Both the position numbers and the translations under genes were made by a program. This document shows, one piece after another, positions 27,381 to 38,117 of a stretch of DNA of 64,000 bases. Origin of the DNA: Nocardioides ochotonae (GTDB lineage Bacteria; Actinomycetota; Actinomycetes; Propionibacteriales; Nocardioidaceae); NCBI RefSeq assembly GCF_011420305.2, contig NZ_CP061769.1, positions 1,909,001-1,973,000 on the forward strand, in the 5' to 3' direction. Position 1 is the first letter of the stretch. Each line of letters opens with the position of its first letter. Below the pieces are notes generated by a model. That model had not been told where the DNA came from, ran no database searches, and worked only from the letters and a program-made list of their open reading frames with translations.

Positions 27381-30366
27381 GCGAGAGCGAGGAGCCCTTG
27401 CGGGTCTTGGTCACCACCAGCTGGGCCGGGATCCGGTCGCGCATCTCCGACACGTGGCTGACCACCCCGACGACCCGCCCGCCGTCGCGCAGCGAGTCCA
27501 GCACGTCGAGGACGTCGTCGAGGGTGTCGGCGTCCAGGGAGCCGAAGCCCTCGTCGACGAAGAGGGTGTCGAGGTCGGCGCCGCCGGCCTCCTGGGTGAT
27601 GACATCGGCCAGCCCCAGCGCGAGGGCGAGGGACACCACGAAGGTCTCGCCGCCGGACAGGGTGACCGGGTCGCGGGACTCACCCGACCAGTCGTCGCGC
27701 ACCAGCAGGCTGAGGCCGCCACGGGTCTCACCGGCGCCGCGGCGCGCGGTGTGCTCGAGGGTGTAGCGCTGGTCGCTCATCACCGCGAGCCGCTCGTTGG
27801 CGGCCGCGACCACCTGGCTGAGCCGGTAGGCCAGGACGTAGGCGGAGAGCCGCATCTGCAGGTGGTTGTCCGGGGACCGCCCGTCGACGAACGAGCACAG
27901 GCGGGTGGTGAGGTCGAGGTCCTCGCGCACCGGCGCCCAGGCATCGAGGGCGGTGCCGAGGGCGGCGCTCAGCTGGGTGAGCCGCCGGGCGCGCCCGGCC
28001 CACAGCGCGGCGGTGGACCGTGCGCTGCCGAGCGCGGCGAGTGCGTCGCCGTGGGCGGCCTCCAGGGCAGCCGGGTCGGGCAGCTCGGCCGCGGCGATCT
28101 CTGCGCTGTCGGGCTCGGCGAGCACCTCGAGCGCCGAGGCGCGCCGCTGCTCGTGGTGGGCGACACGGCGGGCGAGCTGCTCGATCTCCTGGGACGGGAG
28201 CACCGCGGCCAGGGCGTCCTCGACGCTGTGGAACCCGGCGTCGGCGACGGCGGCCGCGAGCGCCGCCTCGGCCTCCCGGGCCGCCGCGGTGGCGGCGTCG
28301 TGCTCCTCGGCCGCCCGGAGCGCGGCGGCCAGCACCCGTGCCCGGCGCTCGTGCTCGGCGGCCAGGGAGGCGAGGTCGGTGTGCTCGGAGCCGACGAGGA
28401 GCTGCTCGACGCACTGGCGGACCCGCGCGGCCTCCGCGCGGCAGCCCGTGAGCTCGCTGGTCAGGGCGCTCTGCTCGGCGGTGAGGTGGGCGTGCTGCTC
28501 GGTGAGCCCGCGCAACCGGGCCTCGGTGCTCTCGAGGCGCTCGGTGAGCTCGCCGGCGAGGTCGGCGGCACGCTGGGCGTCGGCCAGTCGGGCCCGGGTC
28601 GCGTCGAGCTCGGCGGCGAGCGTCGGCTCGTCGCCCTCGCCGGCGCGCTCGCGGGCGAGCTCGAGCAGCATGGTCAGCTCGCGCACCTTCTCGGCACGCA
28701 GGTGCTCCTCGGACTTGGCGTCGTCGACCGCACGCTGGGCCTCGCGCTCAACGGCGGCGTCGATCGCGTCGGCACCGCGCTCGGCCTTGAGCGGATGGTC
28801 CTGCGACCCGCACACCGGGCAGCACTCGCCCACGGCGAGCGCCGCGGCGATCTCGCCGGCCATCCCCTCCAGGCGGGCCTCGCGCAGGTCGAGCCATTCC
28901 TCGCGGCGGCTCGTGAGCGTGGCGCGCGCGGCGTCGAGCTCGGCGGTGGCGCTCACGAGCTGCGGGCCGAGCTCGCCGAGCTGGCGGTGCGCGGCCCACC
29001 GCTGCTCCAGCGCCGCGACGGCGGCGCCCAGCGAGCCGGCCTCCGCGGCGCTGCCACGGGCGGCGTCGAGGTCGGTACGCAGCGTCGCGAGGGTGGCCGG
29101 CAGGGCGGCGGCGTCCTCGCGCAGCGCGGTGGCGCGGGTGGAAAGCACCCGGTCGCGCTCGGTGAGGTCGGCGACCTGCGTCTCCAGCGCGGCGAGACGG
29201 CGCTCGTCGGGCATCGCCGCGCGCACCTGGGCGGCGGCGTCGAGCGCACTCGTGTGGGCGTCGGTGATGTCCGCGCGACCGGCCACCAGCAGACCGAGCG
29301 CCGCCGCGGCGTCGTCGAGGGCGGCGTCCGCGGCGAGGGCGGTGCGCTCACGCGCCGCCGCGGCGCCGAGCGCCACGCGGTGGACGGGGGCCACCGTGGC
29401 CGCACGACGGGCCCGGTCGAGGCGCTGCGCGTCCTCGGCATGGCTCTCGGCCGCGTCGTCGAGCGCGCGCAGCTCCGCCGCGGCGGCGTCGAGGCGACGG
29501 CGGCGCACCAGCAGCGCGCGGGCGTCGTCGAGTGCCTGTCGGGCGGCGTGCTCGGCCGCCGCCGCGGCGCCGGCCGCGGCCTCCGCGGCGACGTCGGCGC
29601 GAGCGGCGTCGTCCGCGAGGCCGCGGGCCCAGGCGCGCACGGAGCCGTCGGCCGCGGGGACCGTCAGGTCGCGCGGGTCCCAGTCGGCCGGCGGGTGGGC
29701 GTCGGTGGCCTCGCTGACCCGGCTGACCAGGTCGGCGACGTCCTGGTGGGCGGCGTCGCAGGACCGCGCGAGGGTGCGGCGGCGTTCGCGCAGCCATCCC
29801 TCGACCTGCTCGAACCGGCCGGTGCGGAAGAGCCGCTGGAGCAGCTGGTGGCGCTCCTCGGAGCGGGCGCGCAGGAAGGACTGGAAGCGGCCCTGCGGCA
29901 GCATCGCCACCTGGGTGAACTGGGTGAGGTTCATGCCGAGCAGCCCGGCCACCAGGTGCCCGGTCTCGTCAAGCCGGGTGGAGAGGGTGACCCACTCACC
30001 GTCGACGCGTTCGGCGATGACCACCGAGGCCTGCTCGGTGGTGGTGCCGGTGCCGCGCTTCTTGGGCCGCTCCCACGCGGGGGAGCGGCTCAGGCGGAAG
30101 CGGCGCCCGGAGAGGGTGGTCTCCAGCACCACGCGGGGCGCGACGCCCGGCGCGGCGTGGTCGGAGCGCAGCCGGCGCGCCGATCCCCGGTCGCCGGGCA
30201 CGTCGCCGTACAGCGCGAAGCACACGGCGTCGAGGACGCTGGTCTTGCCGGCGCCGGTCGGCCCGGAGAGGAGGAACAGGTCGGCCCGGGACAGCTCGTC
30301 GAAGTCGACGGTGACGGTGTCGGCGAACGGCCCGAAGGCGGTGATCTCGAGGGTGTGCAGGCGCAT
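27355..30366 (-). CDS. sbcC: Exonuclease subunit SbcC
   Basis: 1003 residues from ATG. With SbcD it forms the Mre11-Rad50-like complex that opens DNA hairpins and cuts blocked ends. Walker A GPTGAGKT is at residues 35-42. Two long Ala/Glu/Arg-rich coiled coils flank a zinc hook CPVC (C516 and C519, in a CPVCGSQDHP context). The C-terminal ATPase half has LSGGETFVVSLALALGLAD and LFVDEGFGSLD. All parts are intact. Its start overlaps the sbcD stop by one base (TGATG). Long antisense frames over this gene are codon-bias artefacts. Confidence 0.95.
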   Translation of the reverse strand: MRLHTLEITAFGPFADTVTVDFDELSRADLFLLSGPTGAGKTSVLDAVCFALYGDVPGDRGSARRLRSDHAAPGVAPRVVLETTLSGRRFRLSRSPAWERPKKRGTGTTTEQASVVIAERVDGEWVTLSTRLDETGHLVAGLLGMNLTQFTQVAMLPQGRFQSFLRARSEERHQLLQRLFRTGRFEQVEGWLRERRRTLARSCDAAHQDVADLVSRVSEATDAHPPADWDPRDLTVPAADGSVRAWARGLADDAARADVAAEAAAGAAAAAEHAARQALDDARALLVRRRRLDAAAAELRALDDAAESHAEDAQRLDRARRAATVAPVHRVALGAAAARERTALAADAALDDAAAALGLLVAGRADITDAHTSALDAAAQVRAAMPDERRLAALETQVADLTERDRVLSTRATALREDAAALPATLATLRTDLDAARGSAAEAGSLGAAVAALEQRWAAHRQLGELGPQLVSATAELDAARATLTSRREEWLDLREARLEGMAGEIAAALAVGECCPVCGSQDHPLKAERGADAIDAAVEREAQRAVDDAKSEEHLRAEKVRELTMLLELARERAGEGDEPTLAAELDATRARLADAQRAADLAGELTERLESTEARLRGLTEQHAHLTAEQSALTSELTGCRAEAARVRQCVEQLLVGSEHTDLASLAAEHERRARVLAAALRAAEEHDAATAAAREAEAALAAAVADAGFHSVEDALAAVLPSQEIEQLARRVAHHEQRRASALEVLAEPDSAEIAAAELPDPAALEAAHGDALAALGSARSTAALWAGRARRLTQLSAALGTALDAWAPVREDLDLTTRLCSFVDGRSPDNHLQMRLSAYVLAYRLSQVVAAANERLAVMSDQRYTLEHTARRGAGETRGGLSLLVRDDWSGESRDPVTLSGGETFVVSLALALGLADVITQEAGGADLDTLFVDEGFGSLDADTLDDVLDVLDSLRDGGRVVGVVSHVSEMRDRIPAQLVVTKTRKGSSLSLSRPASAY

Positions 30367-31523
30367 CAGCCGGCCACCACCGGGTCGAGGTCGGTGTCCT
30401 CGCAGCAGGAGTCGACGGCCTCGCGCAGCAGCGCCGCCTCGGCCTCGGAGGGCGGCGTGCCGCGCAGCTGGGTGACGAACTCCTGGGCGATGGCGTGGTC
30501 GGAGCGGCTGCTGGGGCGCTGGGTCGGCAGCATCCCGATGCCGGTGGGCGTCGCCTCGAAGCCCAGGACGAGGGTGTGCGGGAAGCGCTGGCGCAGCCGC
30601 TCCATCGCGCGCACCGGGCGGACCTCGTCGCTCAGGGTGACCTGGAGCCAGGAGCCCTCGTGGCGGGCCAGGGAGGGGTCGACCAGCAGGTCGTCGAGGG
30701 TGCCGCGGATCCGGGCCAGCGGGCGGGGGACGGGCGCGTCGATGAACTCCGCGCGCACCGTGCCGTCGCGGTCGAGGTCGACCAGCCAGCTGCCCTTGCG
30801 GTGGGTGGCCTCGGAGAAGGAGTAGGCGAGCGGCGAGCCGCTGTAGCGGACCCGGTCGTGCAGCGTGTGGCGTCCGTGCAGGTGGCCTAGGGCGACGTAG
30901 TCGATGCCGTCGAAGACCGAGGTCGGGACCAGCGAGACGCCGCCCACGCTGATGTCGCGCTCGGAGTCGCTGGGCTCGGCGCCGGCGACGAAGGCGTGGG
31001 CGAGGACCACCGAGCGAGTCCCGGGCCGCGCACCGAGGTCGGTGCGGACCCGGCGCATCGCCTCGGTCAGCGCGGCCTGGTGGGACCGGGCGGGCAGCCC
31101 CCAGGGCTCACGCACCGCGTCGGGGTCGAGGTAGGGGATGCCGTGCACTGCCACCGGCCCGTGCTCGTCCTCGAGCAGGACCGGGGTGCCGACGGTCGCG
31201 GGGTCGGTGCGGATGAAGACCCCGGCGGCGTCGATGAGGCGCGAGCTGAAGCCGAGGCGCTGCGCGGAGTCGTGGTTGCCGCTGGTCAGGACCACCCGGG
31301 CGCGGGAGGCGGCGAGTCGGGCCAGCGTCTCGTCGGCCAGGCGCACGGCGTCCACGGCGGGCAGCGCCCGGTCGTAGATGTCGCCGGCGACGAGCACCAG
31401 GTCCACGCGCTCGGCGGCGACCACCTCGAGCAGGTGGTCGACGAAGCCGGCCTGGTGCTCCAGCATCCCCTCACGGTGGAAGGACCGGCCCAGGTGCCAG
31501 TCGGAGGTGTGCAGGATCCGCAT
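30366..31523 (-). CDS. sbcD: Exonuclease subunit SbcD
   Basis: 385 residues from ATG (MRILHTSDWHLGR). Mre11-type Mn-dependent nuclease: phosphoesterase motifs DWHLG (Asp8, His10), VAGDIYDRA, SGNHDSA, LAHAF and LGHLHGRH. The C-terminal part (from about residue 270) is the capping domain with DDLLVDPSLARHEGSWLQVTL. It is the upstream gene of the sbcDC operon and diverges from the ABC exporter operon, with 188 bases between. A GTGAAA-TG-TTTCAC palindrome (31612-31625) lies in that gap and might serve either promoter. Confidence 0.95.
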   Translation of the reverse strand: MRILHTSDWHLGRSFHREGMLEHQAGFVDHLLEVVAAERVDLVLVAGDIYDRALPAVDAVRLADETLARLAASRARVVLTSGNHDSAQRLGFSSRLIDAAGVFIRTDPATVGTPVLLEDEHGPVAVHGIPYLDPDAVREPWGLPARSHQAALTEAMRRVRTDLGARPGTRSVVLAHAFVAGAEPSDSERDISVGGVSLVPTSVFDGIDYVALGHLHGRHTLHDRVRYSGSPLAYSFSEATHRKGSWLVDLDRDGTVRAEFIDAPVPRPLARIRGTLDDLLVDPSLARHEGSWLQVTLSDEVRPVRAMERLRQRFPHTLVLGFEATPTGIGMLPTQRPSSRSDHAIAQEFVTQLRGTPPSEAEAALLREAVDSCCEDTDLDPVVAG

Positions 31524-31641
31524 GTGCGGCACGGTAGTCGGCGCCTCCGACAGTGCTCGTACCCACGCCGCCGGCGCGGGGCCCGGGCGTCGTAGCCGAG
31601 GAGCCGCGGTCGTGAAATGTTTCACAAACCGGGGTGTGGCC

Positions 31642-31686
31642 TTGGGTTGCCGACATCGTGTCGGTACGTTTCCCGACATGATGTCG
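31642..31686 (+). promoter_or_regulatory. Promoter with two tandem operators for the ABC/TetR operon
   Basis: TTGGGT (31642-31647), a 17-base spacer and TACGTT (31665-31670) form the promoter. Two palindromes of the form CGACA-N3-TGTCG sit at 31651-31663, inside the spacer, and at 31674-31686, just after the start point, 23 bp apart centre to centre. The TetR gene two genes downstream is the obvious candidate repressor. A further GTGAAA-TG-TTTCAC palindrome is at 31612-31625. Confidence 0.65.
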
Positions 31687-31711
31687 ATTCCTGCTCAGGC
31701 GGTGTAGCGCC

Positions 31712-32842
31712 GTGTTCCTTGCGCTGCGTGAACTCATCTTCGCTCGCGGACGGTTCGCCCTCATGGGCGTCGTCGTGGCCCTCATCGCCATCTTGATGGT
31801 GCTGCTCAGCGGTCTCACCGTCGGGCTCGTCAACGACGGCGTGTCCGGCCTGCAGCGCCTCCCGGCGACGTCGCTGGCCGTGCAGGACGGGGTCTCGAAG
31901 GACTCCGCCTTCTCGCGCAGCGTCGTGTCCACCGACGCGGTGGAGACCTGGCGCGAGCAGCCCGGTGTCGAGGACGCCGCGCCGTTCGGCAACGCGCTGG
32001 TCAACGCCCGCACGGACCAGGACGTCGAGATCGACCTGGCGCTGTGGGGCGTCGAGACCGGCTCCTACCTCGACCCCGAGGTCGCCGAGGGCAAGGCCCT
32101 GGCGGGCGAGGGCGAGGTCGTGGTCAGCGCCACCGCCGCCGAGGAGGGCGTCGAGATCGGCGACACGATCACCATCGACCCCTCCGGCTACCAGCTCGAG
32201 GTCGTCGGCATCCTGGCCGACCAGCACACCTTCGGCCACGTCGACATCGGCTACCTGCCGCTGCGCACGTGGCAGGAGGTCAAGGCCGGCGTGCGCGACG
32301 GCGACGTCGTGCCCGACCGCGTGTACGACGAGATCACCGCGGTCGCCATCCGCGCCGACGACGACGCCGAGGTCGACATGGCCGCCGGCGACGAGGCGGC
32401 CGGCACCGAGTCGATGACCCTCGAGGAGAGCTACGGCGCCTCGCCGGGCTACACCGCGGAGACCTCGACGCTGCAACTGGTGCAGGGCTTCCTCTACGCG
32501 ATCTCCGCACTGGTGATCGGCGCCTTCTTCACCGTGCTCACGGTCCAGCGCAAGCAGGAGATCTCCGTCCTGCGGGCCATGGGCGCCAGCACGTCGTACC
32601 TCCTGCGCGACAGCCTGGCGCAGTCGCTGATCCTGCTCGTGGTCTCGGTCGCCGTCGGCGTCGGGGTCGGCGTCGCCGCCGGCGCCGGGCTGGCATCCAC
32701 GCCGATGCCGTTCGCCCTCGAGGCCGCCCCGATCGCCGGGGCCAGCGCGCTCCTCATCGGGCTCGGCGTCGCCGGTGCGGCCGTCGCGGTCCTGCGCATC
32801 ACCCGAGTCGACCCGCTGAGCGCCCTGGGAGGCAGCCGATGA
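31712..32842 (+). CDS. ABC transporter permease, FtsX/MacB type
   Basis: 376 residues from GTG. N-terminal membrane helix (about residues 15-38, FALMGVVVALIAILMVLLSG), a large extracytoplasmic domain (about 40-255, acidic), then three helices (about 258-280, 305-335 and 345-365) with the FtsX-family QRKQEISVLRAMGAS motif. With the next gene it forms a MacB-like exporter or membrane-stress complex. The substrate cannot be inferred. Its promoter carries two operator-like palindromes and the operon ends with a TetR gene, suggesting induction by the exported compound. Confidence 0.9.
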   Translation: MFLALRELIFARGRFALMGVVVALIAILMVLLSGLTVGLVNDGVSGLQRLPATSLAVQDGVSKDSAFSRSVVSTDAVETWREQPGVEDAAPFGNALVNARTDQDVEIDLALWGVETGSYLDPEVAEGKALAGEGEVVVSATAAEEGVEIGDTITIDPSGYQLEVVGILADQHTFGHVDIGYLPLRTWQEVKAGVRDGDVVPDRVYDEITAVAIRADDDAEVDMAAGDEAAGTESMTLEESYGASPGYTAETSTLQLVQGFLYAISALVIGAFFTVLTVQRKQEISVLRAMGASTSYLLRDSLAQSLILLVVSVAVGVGVGVAAGAGLASTPMPFALEAAPIAGASALLIGLGVAGAAVAVLRITRVDPLSALGGSR

Positions 32843-33522
32843 CCACCATCCTCTCCATGACAGACGTGACCCTCCTGCACGGCGACGGCGAGGAGACGGT
32901 CACCGCTCTCGACCACGTCGACCTCGAGGTCGACGCCGGCGAGCTGGTCGCCGTCGTGGGTCCCTCCGGCGCCGGCAAGTCCAGCCTGCTCGCCGTGGCG
33001 GGTGCGCTGACCCGGCCGACCTCGGGCGCGGTCCGGCTCGGCGACGTCGACCTCGTGGCGGCGACGGACCGCGACCTCACCCGGCTGCGCCGCGAGCGGA
33101 TCGGGTTCGTCTTCCAGAGCGGCAACCTGGTCCCGGCGCTCACCAGCTTCGACCAGCTGCGCCTGCCGCTCACCTTCGGCAAGGTGGCGGACGCCCGGGA
33201 CCCGCAGGAGCTCCTCGAGGCGGTCGGCATGGGGCACAAGGCCAAGCGCCGTCCCCACCAGCTCTCCGGCGGCGAGCGGCAGCGCATCGGCATCGCCCGC
33301 GCGCTCGTCACCCGTCCGCAGGTCCTGCTGGTCGACGAGCCGACCGCGGCGCTGGACCGCCAGCGCAGCCAGGACGTGGTCGGGCTGCTGGCCCGCGAGA
33401 CCCACGAGCAGGGCGTGGCGACGATCATGGTGACCCACGACCATGACGTGCTGCACCACTGCGATCGGGTGCTTGAGATGATCGACGGACGGCTGGCCCC
33501 GGTGCGGGTCACCGCTTCCTGA
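32839..33522 (+). CDS. ABC transporter ATP-binding protein, MacB/LolD type
   Basis: 227 residues; ATG overlaps the permease stop (ATGA). Walker A GPSGAGKSS is at residues 41-49, the signature is LSGGERQRIGIARAL, Walker B is VLLVDEPTAALD and the switch His is in VTHDHD. The layout is the LolD/MacB export class that pairs with FtsX permeases. It would drive the permease encoded just before it. A 64-base gap separates it from the TetR gene, which is on the same strand and probably in the same transcript. Confidence 0.93.
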   Translation: MTTILSMTDVTLLHGDGEETVTALDHVDLEVDAGELVAVVGPSGAGKSSLLAVAGALTRPTSGAVRLGDVDLVAATDRDLTRLRRERIGFVFQSGNLVPALTSFDQLRLPLTFGKVADARDPQELLEAVGMGHKAKRRPHQLSGGERQRIGIARALVTRPQVLLVDEPTAALDRQRSQDVVGLLARETHEQGVATIMVTHDHDVLHHCDRVLEMIDGRLAPVRVTAS

Positions 33523-33586
33523 CAGACCCGCCAGACCCGGCCGACCGGCCCCCCCTCCCCCCCGCCCGACCGACCCGAGGACCCGA

Positions 33587-34192
33587 GTGCCCCGCATCCA
33601 GGCCCCCACCGTGGCCGAGCACCACGCCCGCATGGAGCGTGCGCTGCTCGACGCGGCGCGGGGCCTGCTCGCGGAAGCGCCCGAGGTGCCCTCGATGGCG
33701 GCGGTGGGGCGGCGCGCCGGGCTCGCGCGCTCCAGCGTCTACCAGTACTTCGGCTCGGCCGAGGACCTCCTCGCCGCCGTCGTCGCCGACGTCTTCCCCG
33801 AGTGGGGAGCCCGGGTCGCCGACCGGGTGGCCGAGGCGGGCAGCCCCGCCGAGCGGGTCTGGGCCTACATCGAGGCCAACGTCGAGCTCTTCGCCAGCGC
33901 GGAGCAGGCGGTCGCCCGGGCACTGACCCGGGTGGTCGAGCCGCACGTGCTGGTCGGGCCGATGAGGGAGTTCCACGCCCGGCTGCAGGTGCCACTGCGC
34001 GAGGCGCTGACCGAGTTCGGGGAGCCCGAGCCCGAGGCGATGGCCGAGCACATCGACGCCCTCATCGTGCAGGCCTCGCGTGGGGCCGACCTTCCCTCGG
34101 CCGATGACGGGGCGGCGCAGGAGGTGGCCCGGGCGCGACTGCGCCGTCTGCTGGGCCCCTACCTCGCGTTGCCGGCGTCCCCGCCATCCTGA
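33587..34192 (+). CDS. TetR-family transcription regulator
   Basis: 201 residues from GTG. The N-terminal helix-turn-helix (about residues 20-65) reads LLDAARGLLAEA, SMAAVGRRAGLARSSVYQYF and EDLLAAVVAD, the canonical TetR form. The C-terminal domain is a helical ligand pocket. It is encoded directly after the exporter and is probably its autoregulated repressor, with the tandem CGACA-N3-TGTCG sites at 31.65-31.69 kb as targets. The inducer is unknown. Confidence 0.92.
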   Translation: MPRIQAPTVAEHHARMERALLDAARGLLAEAPEVPSMAAVGRRAGLARSSVYQYFGSAEDLLAAVVADVFPEWGARVADRVAEAGSPAERVWAYIEANVELFASAEQAVARALTRVVEPHVLVGPMREFHARLQVPLREALTEFGEPEPEAMAEHIDALIVQASRGADLPSADDGAAQEVARARLRRLLGPYLALPASPPS

Positions 34193-34241
34193 TCCCGCAC
34201 CCGATTTTCGACACCACATCCCCACCACCACCGGAGAACAC

Positions 34242-34646
34242 ATGGACACCGTCCGTCTCGTGCTGCTGACCATCCACCTGCTCGGCTTCGCCGTGCTGTT
34301 CGGCGGCCTGATCGTCCAGGCTAAGGAGCCCACCAAGCGGATCACCTCGTGGGTGCGTGACGGCGCGGGCACCGCGTTCGTCGCCGGCCTGCTGCTCGTC
34401 GGCGTGCTCGAGGGCCTCGACGCCGACGTCAACCACACCAAGATCGCCGTCAAGCTCGGCCTCGGACTGGTGATCCTGGTCCTGGCGCTGGTGAACATGC
34501 GCAAGGCCGCCATCAGCACCGGCCTGTGGGCCGCGCTGCTCGTGCTCACCATCGTCACCACCGTGGTGGCGGTCTTCTGGTCCACGCCGCACAAGGTCGC
34601 CGACGAGGAGACCGTGGCGGCGCCGGTGGTGCTGGTCCAGCGCTGA
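34242..34646 (+). CDS. Four-helix integral membrane protein
   Basis: 134 residues from ATG, GGAGA 5 bases upstream. Four hydrophobic helices: about residues 4-24, 44-60, 72-88 and 96-116, with a short hydrophilic tail. The first helix carries HLLGFAVLFGGLIVQ with a conserved-looking His, and TSWVRDGAG follows. Similar small membrane proteins are frequent beside TetR genes in actinobacteria. No enzymatic motif. It may be a further target of the upstream TetR or an independent gene. Confidence 0.75.
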   Translation: MDTVRLVLLTIHLLGFAVLFGGLIVQAKEPTKRITSWVRDGAGTAFVAGLLLVGVLEGLDADVNHTKIAVKLGLGLVILVLALVNMRKAAISTGLWAALLVLTIVTTVVAVFWSTPHKVADEETVAAPVVLVQR

Positions 34647-34653
34647 GCGACGC

Positions 34654-35483
34654 TCAGCAGTAGCGCACCGTACGGCGGGCGCCGGTGAACCCGTAGAGGG
34701 CCAGACCGGCGTCCGCCGCCAGCTGTACGGCGAGGCTCGTGGGCGCCCCGACGGCGACGAGCGCCCCGGCGCCCACGGCCACCGCCTTCTGCACCAGCTC
34801 GAACCCGGCCCGGCCGCTCACCACCAGGCACGCCGGGGTGGGCGAGTGGCCCGCCAGCACCCGCGCCCCGGTGACCTTGTCCAGCGCGTTGTGGCGCCCG
34901 ACGTCCTCGCGCACGACGAGCATCTCGCCGTCCGCGGCCACGACCGCCGCCGCGTGCACGCCGCCGGTGCGGGCGAACAGCGACTGGTGCTCGCGCAGCC
35001 GGTCCGGCAGGGAGCGCACCGTCGCGGCGTCCGGCAGCGGGCCCGACCAGCGCACGGCCGCGGCCGGGTGCGCGAGCACGTCGCCGATGCTGTCCTTGCC
35101 GCACACCCCGCAGGCCGAGGACCCCGACGACGACGCGCTGTGACGGTGCCCGACCTCGCGCAGCGGCGGCTCGGCGAGGGTGACGGTGACGACGTTGAAC
35201 TCCTGCTCCGGCGCCAGCGTGACGTCCGTGCAGTAGGCGACGGTCGCGATCCCGTCCGCCCGGGTCAGCCCCTCGTGGACCAGCCAGCCGGCGGCGAGCT
35301 CGAAGTCGTGGCCCGGGGTCCGCATGGTCACCCAGGCGCGGCGGGCGTCCGCGCCGGGCCAGGCCAGCCGGATCTCCAGTGGCTCCTCGGTGGCCAGCCG
35401 GTCCTCGCGGCGCCGCTCGCCGTCCTCGTTGAACTCGTGGACGCGGGTGCGGACCGTGGGTCCGGGCCGGCGTGCGCGCCCGC

Positions 35484-35487
<4 letters not shown>
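34654..35487 (-). CDS. fdhD: Formate dehydrogenase accessory sulfurtransferase FdhD
   Basis: 277 residues; ATG overlaps the pepN stop (ATGA). FdhD passes sulfur from a cysteine desulfurase to the molybdenum cofactor of formate dehydrogenase. The CxxC motif is C126-G-V-C129 in SSACGVCGKDSIGD, with EEPLEIRL, MRTPGHDFELAAGWL and VVREDVGRHNALDKVTGA, all typical. No formate dehydrogenase gene is in the window, so its target must be elsewhere. The class V PLP enzyme at 40.0 kb is not a clear sulfur donor. Confidence 0.94.
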
Positions 35488-37994
<2,507 letters not shown>

Positions 37995-38117
37995 TTCGCC
38001 AGACTAGGCAACCCCGCCGCGCTCGGAGCCCTAGCATCAGCGGCGGCAACCTCTTCGTGGTCCGGCGCGTCTGAGGGGCATGGACGAATTCGCGTCCCCA
38101 TCACTCGGAGGAACCTC

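Noticed and set aside
27454..30825. 1123-codon open frame on the plus strand across sbcC
   Set aside because: Antisense artefact of the GC-rich sbcC/sbcD genes; no recognised domain, and sbcC is complete on the other strand.
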